Below are positions 1-8,286 of a stretch of 52,066 nucleotides of DNA, in pieces (within the stretch, counting starts at the first letter, position 1; each line of letters opens with the position of its first letter). The translations under genes and the position numbers were made by a program. The stretch is taken from NCBI RefSeq assembly GCF_016055185.1, contig NZ_JAECVR010000024.1:1-52066 (forward strand), in the 5' to 3' direction. This DNA comes from Paenactinomyces guangxiensis. GTDB lineage: Bacteria > Bacillota > Bacilli > Thermoactinomycetales > Thermoactinomycetaceae. The notes under the pieces were generated by a model. The model worked only from the letters and a program-made list of their open reading frames with translations, was not told the origin of the DNA and made no database searches.

Positions 1-8
1 TGGGTTTC

Positions 9-149
9 TTAAGTTTTGCCTTTTTTAGATAACAGGGGCTTTATAATTTCCAATTTCCCTGTTTCAATGGCTTGACATATTACCGCAGGACTTTTCTGCT
101 TGAGATAGCTTACATCAGGAATCCCGCGGCCTCTCCCCAGACTGACCAA
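9..149 (-). pseudogene. Possible small ORF or gene remnant at the left edge
   Basis: An open frame of 46 codons from a TTG at 149 to TAA at 9, just downstream of the regulator gene on the same strand. The composition looks protein-like (it begins VSLGRGRGIPDVSYLKQ and ends in a Lys-rich tail), and the frame stays open a few codons upstream of the TTG. I do not recognise it. It may be the 3' remnant of a longer gene or a tail displaced from the neighbouring regulator by a frameshift. There is no convincing ribosome site, so its status is uncertain. Confidence 0.25.
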
Positions 150-154
150 TACTT

Positions 155-1522
155 TTATTCCGGGGGTGTCATGTTTTGGTCATAAAAGTTTTCCAGAAAG
201 GTCAACCGGTAGATCTGCCTGGGTCTCCCTTTGGTAGATATTTTTTCAACACCGACAATTTCAACTAATTTCGCGTCCATCCATTGCAGCAAAATCCGAT
301 GGGTACTGCGCAGTGTCACGCCAATAATGGAAGCTAACTCCTGGGCTGTGAAATCTGTCTTTCCCTGACGGGCTACCTGAACCATCAGCTTATTGAGATA
401 TACGGCACTCATCCCTGCTTTTTCCGCTTTCTCCAACAACTCGGTATCAGTGACCGCCAGTTCATAGACCATGGGAGGGCCCATTTCTACCGGACCGATG
501 ACGCTGCGGTCTTCACGCACAATAAAACAGACATGGCCGCCCAATTCCCTGGATTGGCGCAGCGCCAGCCGGGCGTGCGTGCCGGCTTCATTCGCCGACT
601 TCCCAAAACCCATGCCCATGCTTAACGAAATGCCAAATTCTTTTTTTACATCTTTAAGCAGGGGAATGGATTTATATCCTCTTGTTTCCCGTTCAAAAAT
701 TCCCCGGGTCGTAAAAAACAAGTATTCGTCCCCGCCCAGTGCTGTCAAATGGCCGTCCAGGCATTGAACGTAATCGAGGAGCATCCGGTGAATATCCAGC
801 TTCAGCTTCTGGATCTCATGTTCGGAGATCAGCCGTTCCATCACCCGGTTCAAATCATCAATGTGAATGATGCCGACCACAATTTGCGATTCCTTGTTTC
901 GTCTCGTCTCTGTAGACAGGAGGGCCCGCTCCAGTGAAACAATGATATCCTGTTGAGTTGGAATGACCCATTCATTGGGGATGTTACAATCTGACAACCG
1001 CTCAGACACCGATTTGATGCCGGTTAATACCGCATCACACCCGCCCTCTGTAAATTGGTTTTGATGGAATTGGAAGATTTCTTCAATCGGGGCATGAGAA
1101 GAGCCGTCAAAATAGGAGATCTGCACATCCGACTCATCCAGGTCGGCAAAGCTTTGCTCCACCAGTTGCTTGGACAGGCTATCCAGCGATACTTTCTTTA
1201 CAGACAAACTTTTTTTGAGCCGATACAGGGAACGGATCAGACCGGCTCCTGTCAACGGGATATAGTGCACCGGGATTCGGAAGTCGAGATTGCCTTTGAC
1301 CTCCCGATAAGCATGATATTCGGCAATCAGCAGAACCTCTGCCTGATCCATCAGTTCCTGCGCAAGGTGACAAACTTCTTCCCTTTGTTGGTACACCTTA
1401 AAAACCGGCTGAAAAGAGGGAAACGCTTTGATGGTATCACGTATTTTTTCCACCAGCAGTCCGGGGCCGATGACGCCGATGGCAATCCCTTTGTTACTTA
1501 AGATTGACAATGACGGTGACAT
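155..1522 (-). CDS. Sensor/regulator: N-terminal ligand domain, degenerate GGDEF-like domain, C-terminal winged helix
   Basis: A 455-residue cytoplasmic protein with no membrane segment. Residues about 10-200 form an alpha/beta sensor region opening with GVIGPGLLVEKI, loosely like the PrpR N-terminal sensory fold. Residues about 215-340 resemble a GGDEF/GTP cyclohydrolase III-type domain: VVGIIHIDDLN, then LGGDEYLFF in place of GGDEF, then LSMGMGFG. The last 75 residues form a helix-turn-helix (FTAQELASIIGVTLRSTHRIL) with a GRPRQIYRL wing. It is third in a minus-strand set after an epimerase and a DapA-like aldolase, with a 39-bp gap, and is probably their regulator. Whether the GGDEF-like domain binds or makes a nucleotide is unknown. 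Confidence 0.7.
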   Translation of the reverse strand: MSPSLSILSNKGIAIGVIGPGLLVEKIRDTIKAFPSFQPVFKVYQQREEVCHLAQELMDQAEVLLIAEYHAYREVKGNLDFRIPVHYIPLTGAGLIRSLYRLKKSLSVKKVSLDSLSKQLVEQSFADLDESDVQISYFDGSSHAPIEEIFQFHQNQFTEGGCDAVLTGIKSVSERLSDCNIPNEWVIPTQQDIIVSLERALLSTETRRNKESQIVVGIIHIDDLNRVMERLISEHEIQKLKLDIHRMLLDYVQCLDGHLTALGGDEYLFFTTRGIFERETRGYKSIPLLKDVKKEFGISLSMGMGFGKSANEAGTHARLALRQSRELGGHVCFIVREDRSVIGPVEMGPPMVYELAVTDTELLEKAEKAGMSAVYLNKLMVQVARQGKTDFTAQELASIIGVTLRSTHRILLQWMDAKLVEIVGVEKISTKGRPRQIYRLTFLENFYDQNMTPPE

Positions 1523-1561
1523 AAGAATGTTCCCTCCGGTCTTGCCAGCAGTCCAGAAAAT

Positions 1562-2656
1562 CTATGCTTTTTGACCTGCATCCCTGTTTCTTTGCGAAAA
1601 CCACTGTTCTTTGTTTTGGGCAACAAAGCCATCATCATTTAAATGCGGATAATCGCGGTAAACACGCTCAATTTCTTCCATTTGTCCCGGAGATAACTCT
1701 TCCTTAGGATTTAAACACCAGCGTCCTTCCAGCAATCCCTGGCGGCGGAGAACTTCATGGATTCCGGCGATGCAGCCTGCAAAACGATTGGCGGCGTCAA
1801 AAAATGCGGCGTTACAATCTGTCACTTCCACTCCCAGTTTCAGCAGGTCCGGCGGAATGGGTTGTTGGTTATCCCTGATCTCTTGAATTTGTTCAAACAA
1901 CGCTACCGCTTTTTTTGTCCAGACCGCCCAGTGTCCAAGCAAACCGCCTGCGATTTTCTTTTCTACCCATTTTCCGTCCACACGAAAACGATAAGTAGTA
2001 AGCAGGTCAGCTACAATATTGTCGTCATTGCCGGTGTAAAGGGCGATTTCCTCACATCGTTTTGAATGGCAGACGGCCCGCACTACATCCAGCGTTTGGT
2101 AACGGTTGAAAGGAGCGATTTTAATTGCCATGACTCCCGGAATGTCGGCGAACGCTTTCCAGAAATCAAAACTGAGATTTCTCCCGCCGACGGAAGGCTG
2201 AAGGTAAAAGCCGAATACAGGAATAATTTGAGCGATTTTTTCCGCCCGCTGAATCAGATCTTCTTCAGACCAGTGCAGCAACCCTCCCACGCTTACCAAG
2301 CCAAGGTCATAACCCAGACTGGCCGCTAATTCCGCTTCCCGAAGGGCCTGTTCGGTCGGTCCGCAGATCCCGGCTACTTTGAGAAACGGCCGTTCCAACC
2401 GTGCATGATCTACTTCCTCAGCCGCCAGGCGCAACACCGGTTCCAAAAGTTGATGATCTCTGATCTCAAACTGTGTGGTATGGACAGCCACCGCAATCCC
2501 CCCGGCCCCCGCTGCGATATAATAGCGTGTCAAAGCCCGCTGCCTTTGTTCATCCAGCTCTCTTGCCCGGTTCAAAGCGAGCGGGTGAGCCGGAATCACC
2601 ATTCCTCTGTGCAAAGCGTTCTTCATTTCCGGTTTCCATTTCTTCCAGCCATTCAT
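1562..2656 (-). CDS. Dihydrodipicolinate synthase (DapA/NAL) family aldolase
   Basis: A 364-residue TIM-barrel lyase of the DapA/N-acetylneuraminate lyase superfamily. The likely Schiff-base lysine is in VMAIKIAPFNRY; IYxxA-type core segments and a phosphate/carboxylate-binding GNDDN segment follow. It is longer than true DapA (about 290 residues), with an extra C-terminal helical region, and it is not in a lysine operon. This suggests a catabolic aldolase acting on a sugar acid or hydroxy-keto acid. It lies 2 bp after the epimerase gene and 39 bp before the regulator, so the three are probably one transcript. The substrate is not deducible from sequence alone. Confidence 0.75.
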   Translation of the reverse strand: MNGWKKWKPEMKNALHRGMVIPAHPLALNRARELDEQRQRALTRYYIAAGAGGIAVAVHTTQFEIRDHQLLEPVLRLAAEEVDHARLERPFLKVAGICGPTEQALREAELAASLGYDLGLVSVGGLLHWSEEDLIQRAEKIAQIIPVFGFYLQPSVGGRNLSFDFWKAFADIPGVMAIKIAPFNRYQTLDVVRAVCHSKRCEEIALYTGNDDNIVADLLTTYRFRVDGKWVEKKIAGGLLGHWAVWTKKAVALFEQIQEIRDNQQPIPPDLLKLGVEVTDCNAAFFDAANRFAGCIAGIHEVLRRQGLLEGRWCLNPKEELSPGQMEEIERVYRDYPHLNDDGFVAQNKEQWFSQRNRDAGQKA

Positions 2657-2658
2657 CG

Positions 2659-3684
2659 TTAAAACGCTCCCTTTCGTTCCTGAAAGTGTGTCGGCTTATC
2701 CAGTGTTTCTCCCCCGGCAGCCACCCAGTCCGCGGTCCATTCGATCATTTGCCTGAGGGTGACTCTGGGGTAGCCGAACAACCGGTGAGACTCAGACGCA
2801 TTGCTTAACAAAGCAGTCTTTTCTTCAGAGTGAATAAATTCCGGTTCTATTCCAAACTGTTCTCCAAATTTCTTCGCCAGCCAGCGGATGGAAACCGTCT
2901 CCGGGCCGGTGACATTTAAAATGCGGGGAGGGCTGTCACATATGGACAGAGAACGCAGTGCATATTCATTGGCATCGCCCTGCCAGATCACATTGACATG
3001 TCCCATTCGCAGATCAATCGGCTTTTTTTCAAAGACGGATCTGGCAACTTCCAGGAGCACCCCATACCGCAGATCAATGGCATAGTTCAAGCGGAATTGC
3101 ACCATCGGAATCCCGTACTTGCGCGAAAAATATTCAAAAACACGTTCCCGTCCCAAACAGGATTGTGCATATTCCCCGACGGGGCCGGTGGGATGATCCT
3201 CGGAAGTACCTTGCATAGCTACAGGAGTCAGCGGATACACATTTCCGGTTGAAAAAGAGACCATGCGGGAATGGCGGTACTTTTCGGCAACCCGCCCCGG
3301 TAAATAAGCATTCATCGCCCAGCTGAAATATTCCCTTCCTGTTGTGCCAAATTTATTTCCGGCCATATAAATCACATTTTTTACGTCCGGCAATGACTCT
3401 AACTGCTCTTCATTCAAAAGATCGGCTGCAATGGTTTCAATCCCGTCTGACTCCAGTATCTGCCGCAAATTTCCGGATGAAAAACGGGAAACACCGATCA
3501 CCTTTTTTTGTACTCCTGCTTCATTCAGTGCGTTTTTTGCCAATCTTGCCAGACTGGGCCCCATTTTGCCGCCAACGCCGAGAATGAGAATATCCCCGTC
3601 TAAGTCAGCCAGGGTCTTCACCAATCCGACTGAAGGTTCAGCCAATTTATTCTCCAGCTCTTGAACACTATTCATCCATTCCAC
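2659..3684 (-). CDS. NAD-dependent epimerase/dehydratase (extended SDR)
   Basis: A 341-residue Rossmann protein of the extended SDR type. The dinucleotide loop is ILGVGGKMG near residue 35; MVSFSTGNVYP carries the active-site Ser/Thr strand, and an EYAQSCLGRE segment stands where YxxxK is expected, so the classical Tyr-Lys pair is not clean. The frame opens with GTG at 3684; ATG at 3675, with AGGTGG five bases upstream, is an equal or better start. It is first in the minus-strand set, with a promoter just upstream. It probably oxidises or epimerises the compound handled by the adjacent DapA-like aldolase. Confidence 0.75.
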   Translation of the reverse strand: MEWMNSVQELENKLAEPSVGLVKTLADLDGDILILGVGGKMGPSLARLAKNALNEAGVQKKVIGVSRFSSGNLRQILESDGIETIAADLLNEEQLESLPDVKNVIYMAGNKFGTTGREYFSWAMNAYLPGRVAEKYRHSRMVSFSTGNVYPLTPVAMQGTSEDHPTGPVGEYAQSCLGRERVFEYFSRKYGIPMVQFRLNYAIDLRYGVLLEVARSVFEKKPIDLRMGHVNVIWQGDANEYALRSLSICDSPPRILNVTGPETVSIRWLAKKFGEQFGIEPEFIHSEEKTALLSNASESHRLFGYPRVTLRQMIEWTADWVAAGGETLDKPTHFQERKGAF

Positions 3685-3705
3685 CTGCCCCTCTCTTGTA
3701 TATTT

Positions 3706-3735
3706 TCATCTTATTTCCTGCTACAATAAAAGACA
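3706..3735 (-). promoter_or_regulatory. Candidate sigma-A promoter of the epimerase-aldolase-regulator set
   Basis: Read on the minus strand, TTGTCT is followed after 17 bases by TAAGAT (each 4 of 6 to consensus), upstream of the epimerase start. There is no other gene on this strand between here and the DedA terminator. Sequence match only. Confidence 0.4.
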
Positions 3736-3869
3736 AGTCTATAAAGTGTCTTTAATTCATTTAGATTGAATCATACAAATATACGTTATTTTTTCCTCCA
3801 TAAGCCCTTCCGGGGCTGATGATAGCCGTTGAATCTGTGCAGCTCTGCTGGATGCTGAGGATGCGTACG

Positions 3870-3911
3870 AAAAAAGGCATCTGGTTCTCTGTCCAACCAG
3901 ATGCCTCTCTT
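3870..3911 (-). terminator. Rho-independent terminator after the DedA gene (bidirectional shape)
   Basis: A perfect 11-bp stem (GGCATCTGGTT / AACCAGATGCC, 3876-3886 and 3895-3905) with an 8-base loop. On the minus strand it is followed by six T residues; on the plus strand TCTCTTTTTT follows as well. It ends transcription from the DedA gene, whose stop lies 50 bp away. Confidence 0.85.
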
Positions 3912-3954
3912 TTTTGCTTTGGGAGAATGGGGCATAAGAACGACCCGCTGTCTT

Positions 3955-4569
3955 TTAAGCTTTTAAAGAACGAGCCCGGCGAACATACCAGATTGCGGCC
4001 AGGATAACCAGAATACCGATAATCACAATAACAATATCCTGGTAAACGCTCATATATTCCAGCACTTTTGACCACGACTCGCCAAGGGCGGCTCCCACAT
4101 TGACCAGGATCACGTTCCAAATCAGTGAACCCAGGGTGGTAAACAGCAGGAACAACAGAAAGTTCATTTTTGCCATACCCGCAGGAATCGAGATTAAACT
4201 GCGCACAATGGGAACCATTCTGCAAAAAAATACAGTCCAGATGCCGTAACGGTGAAACCAGGCATTTGCCCGATGGACATCTTCTTTTTTTGTTCTCAGC
4301 CAACGCCCCCAACGGTCAACAATTCGTTCCAACCGTTCCACACTCAGCAACCTTCCAATATAGTAGAGGGCGATGGCCCCGACAACGGACCCCAGAGTTG
4401 AAGCAATCACAACACCCGTAATGGTTAAATCAGACCTTGTCGTCATAAAACCGCCAAAAGATAGAACGATTTCCGACGGGATCGGCGGAAATAAATTTTC
4501 TAATGCAATCATCAGAAAAATACCAAAATATCCAAACTCCTCCATAAACTCAGTAATCCAGTTTTCCAT
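3955..4569 (-). CDS. DedA-family membrane protein (SNARE-associated/VTT fold)
   Basis: The 204-residue product has the DedA/VTT pattern: an amphipathic N-terminal helix, LENLFPPIPSEIV with the conserved EN..PPIPSE motif, a re-entrant region ending GxxxYYIGR, then FCRMVPIVRSLISIPAGMAKM, the conserved Arg-Gly/Ala loop, and two C-terminal membrane helices. Family members translocate lipids such as undecaprenyl phosphate or phosphatidylethanolamine. The start at 4569 is chosen because GGGAGAGG stands seven bases before it; ATG at 4575 is an alternative, and a farther ATG at 4647 would add an unlikely charged leader. It is monocistronic with its own terminator. Confidence 0.88.
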   Translation of the reverse strand: MENWITEFMEEFGYFGIFLMIALENLFPPIPSEIVLSFGGFMTTRSDLTITGVVIASTLGSVVGAIALYYIGRLLSVERLERIVDRWGRWLRTKKEDVHRANAWFHRYGIWTVFFCRMVPIVRSLISIPAGMAKMNFLLFLLFTTLGSLIWNVILVNVGAALGESWSKVLEYMSVYQDIVIVIIGILVILAAIWYVRRARSLKA

Positions 4570-4888
4570 ATCCATTCCTCTCCCAGATAGCTTGTCCTTG
4601 AGTTGTTTTATTGCCGAATCCGGTGTGATCCATTTTACTGGAAACATTCCGGATCATCAGCCGTGTGAACAACCATTTCCCCTTGTTCAATTAACTATGT
4701 AATTCTCAACTCATTATGTATCCCTTTTTAGTCTAGCATCATTTACTCATAAAAGTCTGTATAAAAATCAAACTTTTTGCAGGCCTTCTAAAAACTTTTT
4801 CATGTGTCAGAGGTATTTTCCCTGAAGGCGGACCGCTTTTTGTTTACCGGGGAAATGGTTATAATGAAGCGAATGGGGGATTGATCAG

Positions 4889-5389
4889 ATGAATCACGAA
4901 TTTTATATGCATGCAGCCCTTGAAGAAGCCAGATTGGCCGAGGCGATCGGAGAAGTACCGATTGGGGCTGTCATCGTCCATGAAGGAGAAATTATCGGAC
5001 GGGGCCACAACCTGCGCGAAAGCAATCAAGACCCAACCGCCCATGCAGAAATCATCGCCATTAAGCAGGCAGCCGGACAGATCGGCGGATGGAGGCTCAA
5101 CCACTGCTCCTTATATGTCACCCTGGAACCCTGCCCCATGTGCGCCGGAGCCATTTTACAATCCCGAATCCAACAGGTGATTTACGGCACGCCAGATCCC
5201 AAAGCCGGTTGTGCCGGAACATTGATGAACCTGCTGGACGATGAACGGTTTAACCATCAAACAGAAGTGGTCACCAACGTTCTCAAAGAAGAATGCAGCG
5301 CCATTCTCACCAACTTTTTCCGCAGCCTGCGCACTAAAAAGAAGTTGTTGAAACAACAGAGCAAACAACAAAACCCAACCGGACCATAA
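4889..5389 (+). CDS. tadA: tRNA-specific adenosine deaminase TadA
   Basis: A 166-residue zinc deaminase converting A34 to inosine in the wobble position of tRNA-Arg(ACG). Zinc ligands are visible: HAEIIAI (His and the catalytic Glu) and PCPMCAGAI (two Cys). Length and N-terminus (HEFYMHAALEEARLAEAIGEVPIGAVIV) match bacterial TadA, and a C-terminal Lys-rich helix is present. The start is ATG at 4889, with GGGGGA ten bases upstream. tadA beside a tRNA-Ser and near dnaX matches the origin-proximal gene neighbourhood of Bacillales. Confidence 0.96.
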   Translation: MNHEFYMHAALEEARLAEAIGEVPIGAVIVHEGEIIGRGHNLRESNQDPTAHAEIIAIKQAAGQIGGWRLNHCSLYVTLEPCPMCAGAILQSRIQQVIYGTPDPKAGCAGTLMNLLDDERFNHQTEVVTNVLKEECSAILTNFFRSLRTKKKLLKQQSKQQNPTGP

Positions 5390-5454
5390 CCACACAGCCC
5401 CCTGGATGGGGTCCGTATAAATCTTTAGCCGTGTATGCGAGGATGTTTTTTTCC

Positions 5455-5483
5455 TTGACTTTTCGGGCTCTTTTCTATATGAT
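5455..5483 (+). promoter_or_regulatory. tRNA-Ser promoter
   Basis: TTGACT, a 17-base spacer and TATGAT, with the predicted transcription start about 30 bases before the mature tRNA. Hexamer match and exact 17-bp spacing support it. Confidence 0.75.
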
Positions 5484-5520
5484 TATGTATTGTTCAGATA
5501 TATTTTTTATATATCGTTGT

Positions 5521-5613
<93 letters not shown>

Positions 5614-5688
5614 AAATCAAAGGGTTTCGCGATTGCGGAGTGCTTTGGGAGGCTGAAAAAGGGGTGATTGCAAACAAAATGCAAGCCT

Positions 5689-5865
5689 TTAGTCAACTAA
5701 AGTGTTTTCCGTGATTTTACTCCCGAATAAGAAGTCGTCCAATTTGCGGGCGGCTTCTTTTTGCATATTGGGCATCACATGAGAATAAGTGTCCATGGTG
5801 ATGGAGATAGATGAATGTCCCAATCGTTCAGAAACTTTAACCATCAAAGCCCTCGATAAAAGCAT
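5689..5865 (-). pseudogene. C-terminal remnant of a tyrosine-recombinase (phage-type integrase)
   Basis: A 58-codon open frame whose translation contains SERLGHSSISITMDTYSHV and then MPNMQKEAARKLDDFLFG, the standard C-terminus of Firmicute phage/ICE integrases, with the catalytic box His (LGH) and nucleophile Tyr (DTYSH). The catalytic Arg region, core-binding domain and N-terminus are absent; an in-frame TAA lies directly upstream of the first ATG. It starts 76 bp from the tRNA-Ser 3' end, the classic position of an integrase in a tRNA-borne island, so it marks past integration here. A hairpin with a T-run (5731-5763) overlaps its coding end. Confidence 0.85.
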
Positions 5866-5953
5866 TTATCGCTCCCGTCATAAACAGGTTGATGAAGAAG
5901 ACCGAGAGGAAGCGGAGGGGATTTTATGCCTGTCATTCAGGGACAAGGGCGAT

Positions 5954-5982
5954 AAAAAAATCCGCCCCTCGTTCCGGGCGGA
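5954..5982 (-). terminator. Terminator of the MacB-type ABC transporter genes
   Basis: Stem TCCGCCC/GGGCGGA (5961-5967, 5976-5982) with an 8-base loop, followed on the minus strand by seven T residues. It lies 52 bp past the ATPase stop codon. Confidence 0.85.
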
Positions 5983-6033
5983 TGCAACATAGAATCGGGA
6001 AAGGTTTGCATGTTACGGGTATCCTCACTTCGG

Positions 6034-6705
6034 TCAAGCGACGACAAACGTTTTTTTCCTTAACCAGATGGCGGTATCTGACTGGTTGGCAATCTCATTG
6101 GAGTGGGTCACGGTAATGATGCATTTGTTCTCCTGATGGGCCAGTTCTTTGAAAATGTTGATGATTTCCAGCGCCGTTTCTTCATCCAGGTTGCCCGTTG
6201 GCTCATCGGCGAGGATGAGATCCACGTTGCAAGACAAAGCCCTCGCGATGGCGACGCGCTGTTGCTGTCCGCCGCTTAACCGCAGGACATTGCGTTCCGC
6301 CTCTTCTTTGGTCAGGCCCACGCGTTCAAGCAGTTCCAATGCCTTGACCTTTTTATTGGCCACTGTGGTTTTGCGAATCTCCATCGCGGTAACCACATTT
6401 TGCAAAGCGCTCATATACGGGAGCAAATTGTAGTTTTGAAACACGATCGCCACTTTTTCATTGCGATACCGCTCCAAGCCCAGTTGCTTGATATCTTGCC
6501 CCTCATAGAGGATACGGCCGGAACGGGGAGAATCCAAAGCGGCGGCAAGGGAGAGGGTGGTTGTCTTGCCGGATCCCGACGGGCCGAGGATCGTGTAAAA
6601 CTTGCCGCGCGCAAAGGCAAAGTCGACCGATTTGAGAATGGTTGCCGAGGCCCTGCCTTGGTCATAAGCATAACTCACCTTGTCAAACTGCAAGATCGCA
6701 CTCAT
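6034..6705 (-). CDS. ABC transporter ATP-binding protein (MacB/LolD class)
   Basis: A 223-residue ATPase with Walker A GPSGSGKT (residues 41-48), Q-loop [13 protein letters not shown], signature LSGGQQQR, Walker [15 protein letters not shown] and H-loop VTHSNE. The YNLLPxxS..NV context and length are typical of the MacB/LolD/BceA exporter class that drives FtsX-like permeases. It follows the permease gene by 17 bp with an AAAGGAGGTG ribosome site and ends at a terminator. With the upstream two-component system it probably forms a cell-envelope stress or drug-export module. Confidence 0.92.
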   Translation of the reverse strand: MSAILQFDKVSYAYDQGRASATILKSVDFAFARGKFYTILGPSGSGKTTTLSLAAALDSPRSGRILYEGQDIKQLGLERYRNEKVAIVFQNYNLLPYMSALQNVVTAMEIRKTTVANKKVKALELLERVGLTKEEAERNVLRLSGGQQQRVAIARALSCNVDLILADEPTGNLDEETALEIINIFKELAHQENKCIITVTHSNEIANQSDTAIWLRKKTFVVA

Positions 6706-6722
6706 CTGATTTTCACCTCCTT

Positions 6723-8165
6723 TTAATCGCTTTTCGTCAAGATCATTTTGGGGTGCAAGCGCATAATCGAGATCGACGGGATCAGTGTGGCGACCATCGC
6801 GATCAATAGACCGACGAGGGCGAACTTGCCCATTTCCGCAGGGGTGACACTTACATCGAGCTGGTCGATGGGTTCCGCATCGATGTTTTGTTGCGGTGCG
6901 CCTGGACCCATGCGAATCATTCTTTGCATCGGTTGTTGCGCTTCCTGTTCTTTGGCCGTGGCGATTTCCTGTTGCACCAGTTTGTCTCCCGCCGCTTGGG
7001 CGATGGCGTTCCCCGTAAAGACGGACAGGCCAAAGGCCAGCATGGCGACAACCAGAATCTCCGTCAGGAATTGGCCGACGAGCTTAATGCGCTTTTCACC
7101 AATGGACAGCAGGACACCCATCTCATATCGGCGCTCTTTGATGGAGGACATCACGATCAGCCCCAGGATGACGCTGCCTGCGATGGTGACGAGATAGATG
7201 ATGAGATTGGAGAAAGAGGCCACGTTTTCAATGGGTCCCATCATTTGCTGATAGACGGAATCATTGGCGTCCAGCATATAGGTGTCAAAATCGACCGATG
7301 TTTTTTGGGCGGCTTCTTTAAATGACTCGATATTCTTTGGATCATCGAGATAGTATACGGCGGAGTTGAGATTGAATTGCCCCTCTTCGCCATTCGCTTT
7401 AAGCGGACTGACGACCGTGTAGGGAGCATAAATGGTGTTGGAGGGGTTCGTCACGGCCATGCCCGCCATGTCGCTGGTGTTGGTGGTTTGATAAATGCCC
7501 ACAATATCCAACTCGGCTACGCTCCCCTCACGCGCGCCATCCACCTTGATCTTGTCGCCCACTTTCAGCTCGTTTGCTTCAGCCAGCTGCTTTTCGATCA
7601 CGGCGACCGATTTGCCGGCATCACTTGGTTGGATGCCGCGGCCCTCCACGATCTTATCGGTTCCGTTGTTGAACCCTTCCAACAAGTCGGTTGTGCGGAC
7701 TCCGTTTAACATGATGTTGGGCTGAATCCCGATTGCCATGCCGCCTATAACCATTCTGGTTCCCTGTGCCGAGTCGCCCGACGCGGAGTCGTCCGTTTCC
7801 ACAGGGTTGAATCCGTTGGCGACGGCGGGCGCGTTGGATAGATAATTGTATGCCCGCACATGATCCAGCGAGGTCAGTTGTTGGGCATCTTTTTCAGAGA
7901 GCGGCGGCATCTTCAAACGCATGCCTCTTTGCCCCATTTGCCCGTTTGCGGACTGTTGGCTGTTCATGATTTTTTCCATGTCCGGTTGCAAAGTGACGCT
8001 GCCGCCCAGCTTTTGGCGCGCCAAATCCCCCGCCTTTTGGGTGGCGGACTGGATGGCAAAACCGGCCAAGACCAGGTTGGCAACGATAAAAAAGATGGCT
8101 AAGATGACGAACGCTTTCCCTTTTCGCGTGATGACGCTCAATATCGCACGCTTGACAAAATTCAT
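6723..8165 (-). CDS. FtsX/MacB-like ABC transporter permease
   Basis: A 480-residue permease. An N-terminal membrane helix (KAFVILAIFFIVANLVLAGFAI) is followed by a roughly 270-residue extracellular MacB periplasmic-core-like domain (with IVEGRGIQPSDAG and NELKVGDKI segments). Three C-terminal helices follow; the first pair flanks the FtsX motif SSIKERRYEMGVLLSIGEK. An extracellular insert rich in Gln and Met (EAQQPMQRMIRMGPGAP) precedes the last helix. The start at 8165 is set by AAAGGAGGG about ten bases upstream; the frame extends further upstream but without a ribosome site. Partner of the downstream ATPase. Confidence 0.88.
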   Translation of the reverse strand: MNFVKRAILSVITRKGKAFVILAIFFIVANLVLAGFAIQSATQKAGDLARQKLGGSVTLQPDMEKIMNSQQSANGQMGQRGMRLKMPPLSEKDAQQLTSLDHVRAYNYLSNAPAVANGFNPVETDDSASGDSAQGTRMVIGGMAIGIQPNIMLNGVRTTDLLEGFNNGTDKIVEGRGIQPSDAGKSVAVIEKQLAEANELKVGDKIKVDGAREGSVAELDIVGIYQTTNTSDMAGMAVTNPSNTIYAPYTVVSPLKANGEEGQFNLNSAVYYLDDPKNIESFKEAAQKTSVDFDTYMLDANDSVYQQMMGPIENVASFSNLIIYLVTIAGSVILGLIVMSSIKERRYEMGVLLSIGEKRIKLVGQFLTEILVVAMLAFGLSVFTGNAIAQAAGDKLVQQEIATAKEQEAQQPMQRMIRMGPGAPQQNIDAEPIDQLDVSVTPAEMGKFALVGLLIAMVATLIPSISIMRLHPKMILTKSD

Positions 8166-8260
8166 ATGTGTCGTTTCCCTCCTTTGGCTGTATTCATGGT
8201 AAAAGTGTTGTGTGGAGTTTGGATGAAGTTGCGGTGTGCTGTGGATGGAATTGTCATGGC

Positions 8261-8286
8261 AAAAAAAGAAGCCCGGCTGGGCTTCA
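8261..8286 (-). terminator. Terminator overlapping the histidine kinase stop codon
   Basis: Stem GAAGCCC/GGGCTTC (8268-8274, 8279-8285) with a 4-base loop, followed on the minus strand by seven T residues. Its 5' arm includes the kinase stop codon (8284-8286). It implies that the permease/ATPase genes are at least partly transcribed from a separate promoter in the 95 bp that follow. Confidence 0.8.

Noticed and set aside
3761..4312. A 183-codon minus-strand open frame overlapping the DedA gene
   Set aside because: It runs antiphase to the DedA gene and through its terminator; its translation has no recognisable fold.
5614..5688. Second copy of the tRNA-Ser 3' end as an attachment site within the window
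   Set aside because: No repeat of the acceptor/T-arm sequence was found downstream by eye; the far attachment site, if any, may be lost.
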